From contig NZ_LR134386.1 of NCBI RefSeq assembly GCF_900637665.1, positions 3,588,501-3,652,500 on the forward strand: a stretch of 64,000 nucleotides of DNA. Reading direction: 5' to 3'. The stretch's first letter is position 1, and every line of letters starts with the position of its first letter. A program made the position numbers and the translations under genes. Positions 42,842 through 52,019 of the stretch are shown here, in pieces. Below the pieces are notes generated by a model. The model saw only the letters and a program-made list of their open reading frames with translations. It was not told the origin of the DNA and ran no database searches. The DNA comes from Chryseobacterium nakagawai. GTDB taxonomy: Bacteria; Bacteroidota; Bacteroidia; Flavobacteriales; Weeksellaceae.

Positions 42842-43537
42842 TTATGATGTTAAAGCCCATTCAACTGCATTTTCAGCATGTATTTGGGCAGTTGCAAAGA
42901 GGTCTATAGATACATCTTCTTGCTTAATGAGCAACTCAATCTCTGTGCAACCCAAAATAATGGCTTCAGCACCATTTTTCACAAGCTCACCAATAACTTT
43001 CAGATAGTAGTGTTTTGAACTTTCCTTAATGATACCCTTTACTAGTTCTTCATAGATAATCCGATGGATCTCATTTCTCTGGTCTTCTTCGGGAACAGTT
43101 ATTTCAATACCATATTTCGTTTTATATCGTTTTTTTAAAAAATCCTCTTCCATTGAAAATTGGGTAGCCAACATTCCCAGTTTCGTATATGATTTCTTTT
43201 GAATTTCTGCTGCTGTACTGTCTACGATATGCAGTAAAGGAATATTTATATTTTGTTCAATTGCTTCCGCCATTTTATGCATAGTATTCGTGCAGATCAA
43301 AACAATATCAGCACCACCACGCTCTAATCGCTGAGCAGCGGCGATCATCTTTTTCTCAAGTGTTTCCCAGTCTCCTTGATGTTGCAACAATGCAATTTCA
43401 CCAAAATCTACTGAATACATCAAACACTCAGAAGAATGGCTTCCTCCTAAAATTTCCCGTGTTTTTCTGTTTAAGATCTGGTAATACAATACCGAGCTTT
43501 CCCACGACATTCCCCCGATTAAACCAATTACTTTCAT
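42842..43537 (-). CDS. Aspartate/glutamate racemase-family protein
   Basis: 231 residues. IGLIGGMSWESSVLYY at the N-terminus, ADIVLICTNTMHKMAEAI with the first catalytic Cys and EAIILGCTEIELLIKQED with the second are typical of the YgeA-like racemases, which act without a cofactor. It makes D-aspartate or D-glutamate, or a related D-amino acid. It stands alone. The upstream TATCTTTC is a near-match to the -7 element. Confidence 0.93.
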   Translation of the reverse strand: MKVIGLIGGMSWESSVLYYQILNRKTREILGGSHSSECLMYSVDFGEIALLQHQGDWETLEKKMIAAAQRLERGGADIVLICTNTMHKMAEAIEQNINIPLLHIVDSTAAEIQKKSYTKLGMLATQFSMEEDFLKKRYKTKYGIEITVPEEDQRNEIHRIIYEELVKGIIKESSKHYYLKVIGELVKNGAEAIILGCTEIELLIKQEDVSIDLFATAQIHAENAVEWALTS

Positions 43538-43694
43538 CTTTATTTAAAATTTAAAGAAAGATAGGAAATAATCCTTTATTATTAATAAAAGGGCAGTGTC
43601 TACCATCAATATAAACCAGCAAAAGAGACAAATATTCTAAACTTAATCTATTTTGTCCGCTCCGCAAAGCCTGCCGAATTTGTGGAATAACAAA

Positions 43695-43726
43695 ACAAAT
43701 CCCTCTCATTACTGAAAGGGATTTGT
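43695..43726 (-). terminator. Terminator after the 421-residue exported protein gene
   Basis: ACAAATCCCTCTC (43695-43707) and GAAAGGGATTTGT (43714-43726) pair with one mismatch around ATTACT. Core and loop are shared with the terminator at 45170-45197. Confidence 0.6.
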
Positions 43727-43815
43727 CTTATCCAGAAAAATTCTGATTACCTATGGCAATCGGTATCCTCTTATCAATTCTTCAAATCTAAAATGATAAT
43801 TTGGAAGCCGGCATC

Positions 43816-45081
43816 TTAATTTTGAATAATCACCAGTGTATTCCCTTTGAAATACAGATAGTTACCTCTACTATAGACCCATTGTTCTATTACGGATTCT
43901 TTACTTTTTATAGTATTTACAACGATTGGGCTTCCCCAGGACATTTCACACATTTCTTTGGTCATACCAATCACCACCCTGCTGTCGTTAACCAGGTTAC
44001 CATATTTTTCTCCAAACATTTTAACAAGAGTCCGCCGTGATTCTTCATGATCTTTAGCAATCTTTGCCTGCTTAGCAATTTCCTCCTTCTTTAAATCTTC
44101 CAGTTTCTGCCGTTTTATTATTTCACGGGCATTAAAGTCTTTTTCAGTGATAAATCTTCCTTTTTCAATCATATCATCAACAGTCACTCTTATCTCTTCT
44201 CCTTTTGTATTTTTAAGAAAGAAATAAGGAACAAGTTCAAAATTATCTTTTGTATCTACAAAACTAAAATCGGTACACATCCATTTATCATTCTGTTTTA
44301 TATATACAGTGTTTCCTGTATTTATATCTGTGAACCCGTTTAAATCCCATTCGGCAATAACGTTATTGGATGAATACAGCTTTTTCAATTTTGTAAAGAA
44401 TGAAACAAGAATAAAAGGTCTGTGCTGAATACCATCATCCCTTCTGACTTTCCATAAAATAGTATCTTTAGAGACATTATCTTTTAGTTTAAATAAATAT
44501 ATATTGTTTACCCCTCCGTCTACATCTCCTAATTTAACATCTGTTTTTTTTGATGCCAAATCTTTAGGATCAATACTGTTCTTAAGCACCACATCTAATA
44601 TTGTAAAATACTTTCCTTCCAGAGCCGCTCTTTTTGTATGAAAAATCCCAGTCATTTCTGTTGCTCCGAATACTCTATACTGTTCAAAAGAAGGAGCGTA
44701 TATGTACGTAGAATCCATAGCAGAATTTAAATATTTATTTTTACCTGCTTTCGTTCCAATACCCGGATTCAACTGTTCATAACTATAAGTTGGTATTTTT
44801 TTTACAGGAACTTTATTTTTATAGTAGAAATTTTCCGTAAGTGAATCATCCATCGTTTTTTTAAACTTAGACTCATATTTTTTAGACTTGGGTATATAAT
44901 ATAATGTCTGTCCTATAAACTGATAAAAATCAATGGCCTTTTTTTGATATGATATATTGACCAGACTATCATAAGCTTTTGGTTTTTGTACAATTTTTTC
45001 GCCGGTATTCTCTTCACGAATCGTGATCTGCCCGAAAGATTTGAAGCTTACTAATAACAGTAAGGCAAAAAGCAATTTCAT
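43816..45081 (-). CDS. Exported protein with BamE/SmpA-like C-terminal part, unknown
   Basis: 421 residues with a signal peptide (MKLLFALLLLVSFKSFGQ). The middle is without a known domain, followed by a charged helix (FNAREIIKRQKLEDLKKEEIAKQ). The last ~65 residues (VIGMTKEMCEMSWGSPIVVN...EQWVYSRGNYLYFKGNTLVIIQ) have the pattern G-M-xx-ExxxxxWGxP...WVY of BamE/OmlA-type beta-alpha modules seen in many exported proteins. Alone between two related terminators. Confidence 0.75.
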   Translation of the reverse strand: MKLLFALLLLVSFKSFGQITIREENTGEKIVQKPKAYDSLVNISYQKKAIDFYQFIGQTLYYIPKSKKYESKFKKTMDDSLTENFYYKNKVPVKKIPTYSYEQLNPGIGTKAGKNKYLNSAMDSTYIYAPSFEQYRVFGATEMTGIFHTKRAALEGKYFTILDVVLKNSIDPKDLASKKTDVKLGDVDGGVNNIYLFKLKDNVSKDTILWKVRRDDGIQHRPFILVSFFTKLKKLYSSNNVIAEWDLNGFTDINTGNTVYIKQNDKWMCTDFSFVDTKDNFELVPYFFLKNTKGEEIRVTVDDMIEKGRFITEKDFNAREIIKRQKLEDLKKEEIAKQAKIAKDHEESRRTLVKMFGEKYGNLVNDSRVVIGMTKEMCEMSWGSPIVVNTIKSKESVIEQWVYSRGNYLYFKGNTLVIIQN

Positions 45082-45159
45082 AGTTATTATGTTTTTATAA
45101 ATTTATATGATCTGTGGAATATAAGATAATGATAACTCACAGGTTTTAAAAGTCGCAAA

Positions 45160-45197
45160 AATACAAAAAAAGTCCCTTTCATTACTGAAAGGGACTT
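45160..45197 (-). terminator. Terminator of gcvP
   Basis: AAGTCCCTTTC (45170-45180) and GAAAGGGACTT (45187-45197) pair perfectly around ATTACT. On the minus strand a run of seven T follows. Confidence 0.85.
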
Positions 45198-45220
45198 CTT
45201 ATATCTGGAAAAAATTCTGA

Positions 45221-48079
45221 TTACATATAAGCTTCAATCGGCTCACAAGTACATACTAAGTTTCTGTCTCCGTAAGCTTCATCTACTCTTGATACAGAAG
45301 CGAAGAATTTGTGATCCCTTACCCACTCTAGCGGATAAGCTGCCTTTTCTCTGCTGTATGGTTTATCCCAAGAATCAGAGATCACCAATTGTTCTGTATG
45401 AGGAGCATTTTTCAATACGTTATTTGCCGGGTCAGCCTGTCCGTTCGCAATCTCATCAATTTCATGTTTGATAGAGATTAAAGCCTCTGCAAAACGATCA
45501 ATTTCTGACTTGCTTTCAGATTCTGTAGGCTCAATCATTAATGTTCCTGCCACAGGGAAAGAAACCGTAGGAGCATGGAAACCATAATCCATTAATCTCT
45601 TCGCTACATCAGCCACTTCAATTCCTAAAGATTTGAATTGACGGAAATCTACGATACATTCGTGAGCTACTCTTCCGTTTTCGTTTGAATATAAAATTGG
45701 GAAGTGCTCAGCTAAAATTAACTTAAGGTAGTTAGCATTCATAATGGCATGTCCTGTTGCTTTTTTCAACCCTTCAGTTCCTAACATTTTAATATAAGAA
45801 TAAGAAATGTTTAGAATTAATCCTGAACCGTAAGGTGCTGCAGAAATACCATCAATAGCTTCTTTAGTTCCAATTTTGATGTTTGCATTGGAAGGAAGGA
45901 ATGGTACCAAGTGCTTAGCCACACAAATTGGACCTACTCCAGGACCTCCACCTCCGTGAGGAATAGCAAAAGTTTTGTGAAGATTTAAGTGACAAACATC
46001 TGCTCCAATGTTTCCTGGACTTGTAAATCCTACCTGAGCGTTCATGTTAGCACCGTCCATATAAACCTGTCCTCCATGTTCGTGGATCAGGTTGGTAATT
46101 TCCTTGATATTAGCATCAAAGAATCCGTAAGTAGACGGATATGTAATCATTACAGCTGATAAATTAGCTGAATGTAATTCTGTTTTAGCTTTAAGATCTT
46201 CGAAGTCGATTTCCCCGTTTTCAAGGTTTTTCACGACTACGATTTTCATTCCTGCCATTGCCGCAGATGCCGGGTTAGTTCCGTGTGCAGACTGAGGGAT
46301 CAATACTACATTTCTGTGGTGGTCTCCTCTTGAGATATGGTATTCTCTGATAACCATTAATCCTGCATATTCTCCCTGCGCCCCTGAATTTGGCTGCAAT
46401 GAAGTTCCTGCAAAACCAGTGATGGTTGCAAGATCTTTTTCAAGCTCTGCAATCATTTGCTGATATCCTCCAGCCTGGTCTACCGGTACGAACGGATGTA
46501 CACTTCCCCAATCTGCCCATGAAAGTGGCAACATTTGAGTAGCTGCGTTCAGTTTCATCGTACAAGATCCTAAAGAGATCATTGAGTGAGTCAATGATAA
46601 GTCTTTTCTCTCAAGACGTTTGATGTAACGCATCAATTCTGTCTCCGTGTGATATCTGTTGAATACTTCTTCTGTAAGAATCTGATCCTTTCTAAGGTTT
46701 TCTTCAGGAATGCTGTATCCTTCTTTGATTTCTAACTTGAAAGTCTGCTTGTCTTTGAACTGAGCGAAAGAAGCCATCAGATAATTTAATTTCTCCAATG
46801 TAGTACTTTCGTTGATCGCAATGCTTACAACACCTTCTGTGAAGTAGTTAAGGTTAAGTCTGTGATCCTGCATCATTCTCATCAGTCTTCCTTTCTCTTC
46901 TTCAGGCATCGTGATTTTTACTGTATCAAAGATCGGCTCTTCTACAACCTGATATCCTAATGCTGCAAGTCCTCCTTTCAAAGCATTTGCTTTAAAGTGA
47001 ATCTGATCTGCAATATAGTTTAATCCTTTTGGTCCGTGGTAAACAGCATACATACCAGCCATTACTGCTAAAAGAACCTGAGCAGTACAGATATTAGAAG
47101 TTGCCTTCTCTCTCTTGATGTGCTGTTCTCTAGTTTGTAACGCCATTCTTAGTGCACGTTTCCCGTACATATCCTGAGAAACTCCGATGATTCTTCCAGG
47201 AATATCTCTTTTATATTCTTCTCTACAAGCAAAGAATGCTGCGTGAGGACCTCCGTATCCTAATGGAATACCAAATCTCTGAGAAGTACCTACCGCACAG
47301 TCAGCACCCATTTCAGCCGGTGATTTCAATTTCACCAAAGCCATCGGATCACAGGCAACTGCTACCTGAAGGTCTAATTTTTTATATTCTACGATATTTT
47401 CTGTATAATCCAGAACGATTCCGTTTTTACCAGGATATTGTAATAAAACACCATAATAAGAAGTGTCAAATGCATGAGTTTTGTGATCTCCTACTACCAC
47501 TTCAATTGCTAACCCTTCAGCCTTAGTTTTCAATACAGAGATTGTTTGAGGCAATACAAGGTCAGAAATAAAGAATTTATTCGCTTCACCTTTCTTCTGA
47601 TCTTTAGTTCTGTTGTTAAAGAACATGTGCATTGCTTCAGCAGCTGCAGTAGATTCATCCAACAAAGAAGCATTAGCAAGACCAAAACCGGTTAGGTCAC
47701 ACACTACAGTCTGGAAATTAAGAAGAGCTTCCAGTCTTCCTTGTGCAATTTCAGCCTGATATGGAGTATATGCAGTATACCAGCTAGGGTTTTCAAATAT
47801 GTTTCTTTGAATTGCTGATGGCAAAAGGGTATTGTGGTATCCGAAACCGATATAACTTGTATAATCAGTATTTTTTGATGCCAATTCTTTAGAATGGTTC
47901 AGCATTTCGTATTCCGAAAGTGGCTCTGAGATCTCAAGATCTTTTTCTAAACGGATGGAAGAAGGAATGGTCTGAGAAATTAACTCTTCAATACTAGAAA
48001 CGCCAAGTTTTTCCAACATCGCCTGTTTATCGGCTTCATTTAGGGAAATGTGACGGCTCACAAACTGTTCTGTATTCAT
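45221..48079 (-). CDS. gcvP: Glycine dehydrogenase (aminomethyl-transferring), P-protein
   Basis: 952 residues, the length of a full single-chain P-protein. The N-terminal half carries YTPYQAEIAQGRLEALLNFQ; the C-terminal half has the PLP site LNLHKTFAIPHGGGGPG with Lys702 and IPQSAHGTNPASAAMAG. The enzyme decarboxylates glycine and passes the methylamine to lipoyl-H-protein (GcvH) in the glycine-cleavage system. The other gcv genes are not in the window. It has its own terminator. No riboswitch was recognised in the 470-base upstream region. Confidence 0.97.
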   Translation of the reverse strand: MNTEQFVSRHISLNEADKQAMLEKLGVSSIEELISQTIPSSIRLEKDLEISEPLSEYEMLNHSKELASKNTDYTSYIGFGYHNTLLPSAIQRNIFENPSWYTAYTPYQAEIAQGRLEALLNFQTVVCDLTGFGLANASLLDESTAAAEAMHMFFNNRTKDQKKGEANKFFISDLVLPQTISVLKTKAEGLAIEVVVGDHKTHAFDTSYYGVLLQYPGKNGIVLDYTENIVEYKKLDLQVAVACDPMALVKLKSPAEMGADCAVGTSQRFGIPLGYGGPHAAFFACREEYKRDIPGRIIGVSQDMYGKRALRMALQTREQHIKREKATSNICTAQVLLAVMAGMYAVYHGPKGLNYIADQIHFKANALKGGLAALGYQVVEEPIFDTVKITMPEEEKGRLMRMMQDHRLNLNYFTEGVVSIAINESTTLEKLNYLMASFAQFKDKQTFKLEIKEGYSIPEENLRKDQILTEEVFNRYHTETELMRYIKRLERKDLSLTHSMISLGSCTMKLNAATQMLPLSWADWGSVHPFVPVDQAGGYQQMIAELEKDLATITGFAGTSLQPNSGAQGEYAGLMVIREYHISRGDHHRNVVLIPQSAHGTNPASAAMAGMKIVVVKNLENGEIDFEDLKAKTELHSANLSAVMITYPSTYGFFDANIKEITNLIHEHGGQVYMDGANMNAQVGFTSPGNIGADVCHLNLHKTFAIPHGGGGPGVGPICVAKHLVPFLPSNANIKIGTKEAIDGISAAPYGSGLILNISYSYIKMLGTEGLKKATGHAIMNANYLKLILAEHFPILYSNENGRVAHECIVDFRQFKSLGIEVADVAKRLMDYGFHAPTVSFPVAGTLMIEPTESESKSEIDRFAEALISIKHEIDEIANGQADPANNVLKNAPHTEQLVISDSWDKPYSREKAAYPLEWVRDHKFFASVSRVDEAYGDRNLVCTCEPIEAYM

Positions 48080-48540
48080 TTTTATTTATTAGATTTTGTT
48101 TGTAAAAAGATGGGTAAAATTACAATTTTTTACACGATTGTACAACAGCATATTTTCCATGATAATTCACTAAATAGTTTACTTATTACAAACCTATCAG
48201 CTTTTGATAACAATCGGATAAAGTTTAATCTATTTTAAACAGCCATTATCTCAATTATACAAATAGTATTCAACAAGACAATCATTTTATTACCAATAAG
48301 ACAATGAAGATTCATTGAAAATTGGGTGAAATTTTCAGGTAAAAGTTAAAATAGCAAAAATCTGTTTTTATTTATAACAGGTAAAAAATAAAAGTATAGG
48401 TATGAAAAATGTGAAAATTCACATATAAAACAGAGTACGGTTTTAAGGGCAATCGACTTCATAAATAGGGCTTCGCATTGCTATTCATCAGGTTTCAAGA
48501 ATTTTATGAAATTTTATTAATTATATTTATTCTAAATTAA
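48080..48540. other. 460-base AT-rich region between gcvP and a small gene
   Basis: No coding frame is supported (48050-48238 is a shadow frame). There are no strong hairpins. It must hold the gcvP promoter on the minus strand, but no exact TAnnTTTG was found; TAATTTTA at about 48114-48121 is the nearest form. Confidence 0.4.
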
Positions 48541-48548
48541 TATATTTG
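48541..48548 (+). promoter_or_regulatory. TAnnTTTG element of the Cys-rich small gene
   Basis: TATATTTG ends four bases before ATG 48553. The mRNA is probably leaderless, with the same spacing as the genes at 3292, 9931 and dgt. Confidence 0.55.
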
Positions 48549-48552
48549 CAAC

Positions 48553-48705
48553 ATGAATATGATTGTCCCGTTTAAAGTTCCACCTTTGGCACCTGTGTAT
48601 GCATTTAACAATGAAGAGATGTTTTGCGAAAAGAAATCTTGCTGCAAAAAATTCAAGAAAGGGAAAAGATGTAAAAAGTGTCCTGGAAGGAAGAAAATGG
48701 CTTAA
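48553..48705 (+). CDS. 50-residue Cys/Lys-rich small protein
   Basis: Begins [18 protein letters not shown] and ends with a dense Cys/Lys cluster: CEKKSCCKK, then [12 protein letters not shown]. The five Cys (CxxxxCC, CxxC) suggest a small zinc-binding or nucleic-acid-binding module, and the many Lys would favour RNA or DNA. It has a promoter with leaderless spacing. It overlaps the last four bases of the J-domain gene on the other strand. Family unknown. Confidence 0.6.
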   Translation: MNMIVPFKVPPLAPVYAFNNEEMFCEKKSCCKKFKKGKRCKKCPGRKKMA

Positions 48706-49349
48706 AAAAACTCCTTTATCAGGAAATATAAAGCTATCACCAGCACAATAATACCCCAAAACAGCATTACAATTTTAGGCTGCCCGGATTTGTTGATCTC
48801 CGTTCTCGGTTGTGATTTAAACATTTCCTCCACTGTATTTTTGAATTTGTCCGTATCATTTTCAAAAACCTCAGTAATAGTAATTCCCTGAACTACAGTT
48901 TTATGCAATAATGAGTTTGTTGCATGAAGCAATAGTTGAAATTTTCCATCTTTGAATTCTGTGATCTTAAAGATCCTTTCCCCATATGGCTTTTCAAGTC
49001 CGAAAGGCAAAACTTTTACTACATCAGCATTGCTTGTCTGCCAGTTGATAATAATCTCCTCTCCTCTTTTTGCATGAATTTTATTGGCTGTAAAAGTCTT
49101 TATTGCAGGAGGAATATTATATCTAAAGCTTCGCTGATGACTTTCTAAATTCTGATCATAACTGCGTCTCCTGATTGGATCACTCAACATTTCATACGCT
49201 TCCTGAATTTCGCGGAAACGGTCTGCAAAGAAATCATCATTATCATTTTTATCGGGATGATATTTTAGAGATAGCTTCCGATACGCTTTTTTGATGTCTT
49301 CTTCCGAAGCATCCTGAGGTATACCGAGAAAATAGTAGTAGTCTTTCAT
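48702..49349 (-). CDS. J-domain protein with C-terminal membrane anchor
   Basis: 215 residues from ATG 49349 ([19 protein letters not shown]). The J domain has the HPD motif (KYHPDKNDN) and [12 protein letters not shown] middle beta-rich part follows ([33 protein letters not shown]). A C-terminal helix ([21 protein letters not shown]) anchors it in the membrane. It stimulates a DnaK at the membrane; the partner is not nearby. The start at 49361 is less likely. TATTTTTG at 49359-49366 is a good -7 element. Confidence 0.9.
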   Translation of the reverse strand: MKDYYYFLGIPQDASEEDIKKAYRKLSLKYHPDKNDNDDFFADRFREIQEAYEMLSDPIRRRSYDQNLESHQRSFRYNIPPAIKTFTANKIHAKRGEEIIINWQTSNADVVKVLPFGLEKPYGERIFKITEFKDGKFQLLLHATNSLLHKTVVQGITITEVFENDTDKFKNTVEEMFKSQPRTEINKSGQPKIVMLFWGIIVLVIALYFLIKEFF

Positions 49350-49434
49350 TGAACAATACAAAAATAAGGATTTATTTTTCTTTTTACTTTGTATTCATCG
49401 TAAATAATAAGCAGGTATTTCTGACAATTCCAAA

Positions 49435-49520
49435 GTCTGATAGTAATTGTTGGAACGCGCAAGGGCGCAAAGAAGACTAACAGGCTTTATATTTTTAAGA
49501 CGCAAGGATCTTATCTGCGA
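49435..49520. repeat. Repeat-like stretch with GCGCAAGGGCGCAAAG
   Basis: GGAACGCGCAAGGGCGCAAAGAAGAC and later TTTTAAGACGCAAGGATC resemble a short intergenic repeat common in flavobacteria, as far as I recall. The unusually GC-rich cores stand out in AT-rich spacer DNA. No gene is present. Confidence 0.35.
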
Positions 49521-49580
49521 AAAGTTGAATACTGCCTATTTGATGGCCACTAATCCACGAATGAGTTTACTTGTATAAAA

Positions 49581-49640
49581 TCTATGTTCCCTTTAGTTTG
49601 TAAACTTAATTTCTTTTTTACAAACTAAAGGGTACATAGA
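49581..49640. repeat. 24-bp inverted repeat with 12-base loop
   Basis: The 24 bases at 49581-49604 (core CCCTTTAGTTTGTAAA) are the reverse complement of 49617-49640 except one base. The loop is AT-rich. It lies between the J-domain promoter and the 3' end of the hydrolase gene. A terminator for the latter is possible, but the length and symmetry exceed that need, and a small transposon-like end or a regulatory hairpin is also possible. Confidence 0.65.
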
Positions 49641-49766
49641 AAAGGCTTTTTCAATTGATATTTTAAAGTACAATACTTTTTATTTGTGTATTCGAGGCAA
49701 AAAAGTCTTATACTCTTGTGTTTTCCAACAAATCATATAAAGTCAATTACTTGTATTTACTCTATA

Positions 49767-50414
49767 TTATTTACGATTGATCCATTCTTTTGTTGGAAGA
49801 ATCCAGGCATCAAGAGCTTTAAACAGAAAACCATGATTCAGTCCTGTATTAAGCTCAATTTCTTTAAAATCTTTAATTTCAGACCTGATAAATCGCTGCT
49901 CCTGAGATAGAGGAACATGCCCATCATCAGTTTTCTCTGTAATAGACAAAATCTTTCCATACAGCCTGAAATTTTCATCCTTCTCTAAAGAATCATCTTT
50001 AAAGCTGGCTCCAATAAAAACGAATTTCAGCTCCGGATTTTTTTCATAATAGGAAATATACTGTGCAATATAACCGCCTTGAGATGTTCCGACAATCGTA
50101 ATATTTCCTGCTTTAACTCCTTTTTTTATCAGGCGATTAATCTGTTTCTTTATTTTCAGAGCATATACCGCCGGATCAGTATTGGGCTTTCTCTTTTCAA
50201 AAAGAATAACATTGCTGCTGTCCTTCAATTCATGAAGTACTTTTTCATACTCCACAATACCATATTTAGGATGTGCTTCATCAGAGGGATGTTCCTCCAA
50301 AAACTTATTGTGCAGAAAGAAAATATATTGCTTATTTTTCAATTCAGATTTCTGTCCATAAACACTTATAGAAAAAAAAGCGATTATAATGATGAAAATA
50401 TTCTTCGGTGTCAT
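49767..50414 (-). CDS. Exported alpha/beta hydrolase
   Basis: 215 residues with a signal peptide (MTPKNIFIIIIAFFSISVYGQ). The nucleophile elbow is GTSQGGYIAQY, followed by a late His region (LNTGLNHGFLF). It resembles small exported esterases or lipases of unknown substrate. TAAATTTG at 50443-50450 on the minus strand is a -7 element 28 bases upstream. Confidence 0.85.
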   Translation of the reverse strand: MTPKNIFIIIIAFFSISVYGQKSELKNKQYIFFLHNKFLEEHPSDEAHPKYGIVEYEKVLHELKDSSNVILFEKRKPNTDPAVYALKIKKQINRLIKKGVKAGNITIVGTSQGGYIAQYISYYEKNPELKFVFIGASFKDDSLEKDENFRLYGKILSITEKTDDGHVPLSQEQRFIRSEIKDFKEIELNTGLNHGFLFKALDAWILPTKEWINRK

Positions 50415-50442
50415 GATCTTAAAATTTGTAATAAAAAGAAAA

Positions 50443-50450
50443 CAAATTTA
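50443..50450 (-). promoter_or_regulatory. TAnnTTTG element of the alpha/beta hydrolase gene
   Basis: TAAATTTG on the minus strand, 28 bases upstream of the ATG at 50414. Confidence 0.5.
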
Positions 50451-50525
50451 GTATTTAATCAATAAGTTCACTGCCAAAACATTCTTAAATTCCGCTTAAC
50501 GAGTTGACTGCTTTTAAAATAAAAA

Positions 50526-50564
50526 AATTCGGGCTCGGGAAGCTTTGCTTCCCGAGCCCGAATT
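50526..50564 (-). terminator. Perfect 18-bp terminator of the ECF sigma operon
   Basis: The stem 50526-50543 / 50547-50564 (core CGGGCTCGGGAAGC) is fully paired with a TTT loop. On the minus strand a T-run follows. It lies 27 bases after the stop at 50592. This is the strongest hairpin noticed in the window and is bidirectional. Confidence 0.9.
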
Positions 50565-50591
50565 AAACAATTTCAATTTAGTTTTTACTTT

Positions 50592-50849
50592 TTATGCTTC
50601 ACAGGTATTATCCTTTTTGCAGCATCTTGAACTGAATTCTTTTTTGAATTTCCCTTTCAGTTCCTGATACTCCTCATCATTCATTTCTCTGATCTTATCG
50701 GCTAATCCGAAAGGCGATTTTTCTTTAATTCCATATTCATCAAAAATACCTCTGATAAATCTTTTTCTTTGGGCAGCTTTTTTAGCGATTAAGGCAACAC
50801 CCACAACGGCTAGTGCTCCAAGAGCACCTTTTAATGCTGAATTTTTCAT
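50592..50849 (-). CDS. Small protein of the ECF operon, Cys-rich tail, unknown
   Basis: 85 residues. N-terminal hydrophobic helix (ALKGALGALAVVGVALIA) then a basic stretch, a helical acidic/basic part (DKIREMNDEEYQELKGKFKKEF) and the tail SSRCCKKDNTCEA. It is third in the minus-strand operon sigma factor-membrane protein-this protein. Its helix-plus-Cys-tail plan resembles that of its upstream neighbour. No anti-sigma domain is recognised. Confidence 0.75.
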   Translation of the reverse strand: MKNSALKGALGALAVVGVALIAKKAAQRKRFIRGIFDEYGIKEKSPFGLADKIREMNDEEYQELKGKFKKEFSSRCCKKDNTCEA

Positions 50850-50940
50850 TTTTTCAAAATTTTAAATTTTACTACTACTTGTTTTTTATAAAGACGAATG
50901 AATTTTAATTTTACTTTACTACTTCTTTAAAATTTTTAAA

Positions 50941-51273
50941 TTATTCGTTATTTCTGTTGAAGAATCCTCCGGAGCATCTGTTTCTCCAGGCTTCTTTAAA
51001 TTTTTCTTTCTCTTCAGGCGATAATCCTTCCATTCTCTCTCTCATTTTTCTTTCTTTGAAATCTCGCATTCCTTTTCCAAAATGAAAACCTCCAAAAAGA
51101 ATCTTACTTAAAATCAGGATTCCCATTGCCTGCCAATATGTAATGGACTTCACGCCTAAAATTTCGGGAAGAAGGCAATTCCAAAGTGACATTACGATCC
51201 AGGTAACGGCTAAGAGAATTAATGGCGGACATAACAATAAAAAAATCCAGCCCTTTTTGTGTTTATGATTCAT
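50941..51273 (-). CDS. Small membrane protein of the ECF operon, unknown
   Basis: 110 residues with two membrane helices (WIFLLLCPPLILLAVTWIVMSLW and YWQAMGILILSKILFGG) and a cytoplasmic or periplasmic charged helix (MRDFKERKMRERMEGLSPEEKEKFKEAWRNRC). It starts 11 bases after the sigma factor stop, so it is translated with it. It may hold the sigma factor at the membrane, but it does not look like a known anti-sigma family. Confidence 0.78.
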   Translation of the reverse strand: MNHKHKKGWIFLLLCPPLILLAVTWIVMSLWNCLLPEILGVKSITYWQAMGILILSKILFGGFHFGKGMRDFKERKMRERMEGLSPEEKEKFKEAWRNRCSGGFFNRNNE

Positions 51274-51284
51274 AATTTCTTTTT

Positions 51285-51863
51285 CTAACTTTTTAAATCT
51301 TCGTATAATCTTCTCAATCTGTTTCTCAAATGCTTCACAGCATAGTTTTTTCTACTGATGATAGTCTTGATGTTTTCTCCCTGTTCATCGGCGATCTCCT
51401 GGAGGGTTTTGTCGTTGAGTTCGTTTTCTACGTAGACCAGCCTTTGTTTTTCGGGAAGTTCATCCAATGCTTCAAACAGTTTTTTCCAGATCTCATCCTG
51501 AAACATCTTTACTTCAGGACCTGCGCTTTCATCCATCAATAAAATATCTTTGATGGAAAAACTTCCGTCTTCGTCCTCATAGACGAAATCTTCAAGATTT
51601 TCTGTTTTCTTTTTACGGTAACGGTCTGTAATTTTATTCGCCGTTACCCTGTACAGCCAGCCCCCAACATTCACAATCTCAGAAAGATTGGTAATACTAC
51701 TGAACTGATACCACACTTCCTGCAGGATATCTTCTGCATCCTCCGTGTTTTTCACTTTAGGACGAATATAAGACATCAGCTTCCCTCCGTAGTTGGAAAC
51801 GGTTTGTGAGATGATACTTTCTTTATCCTTTTGTGGCATTGTTATTTTTTCGACAACCTCCAT
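51285..51863 (-). CDS. ECF-family RNA polymerase sigma factor
   Basis: 192 residues. Region 2 reads YIRPKVKNTEDAEDILQEVWYQF...GGWLYRVTANKITDRYRKKK and region 4 LDELPEKQRLVYVENELNDKTLQEIADEQGENIKTIISRKNYAVKHLRNRL. A second ATG at codon 9 (MPQKDKES) is also possible. The insertion FVYEDEDGSFSIKDILLMDESAG between regions 2 and 4 is common in Bacteroidota ECF factors. It heads a three-gene operon with two small membrane proteins and a strong terminator. Confidence 0.93.
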   Translation of the reverse strand: MEVVEKITMPQKDKESIISQTVSNYGGKLMSYIRPKVKNTEDAEDILQEVWYQFSSITNLSEIVNVGGWLYRVTANKITDRYRKKKTENLEDFVYEDEDGSFSIKDILLMDESAGPEVKMFQDEIWKKLFEALDELPEKQRLVYVENELNDKTLQEIADEQGENIKTIISRKNYAVKHLRNRLRRLYEDLKS

Positions 51864-52019
51864 ACTGATATGACGGCTATCCTTTTGGTTTTACTTTAAT
51901 AAATTTAAAATATTTTTCCGGAATTTTGGTTTTTCTTTTATTCATCGGGCTTTTATTTCTTTTGTTTATGCATCAGCCACTCATTATTTACTGCTCATTG
52001 CTGATTACCCATTTTTTCA

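Noticed and set aside
50079..50465. 128-codon plus-strand frame
   Set aside because: It is antisense to the alpha/beta hydrolase gene and extends over its promoter.
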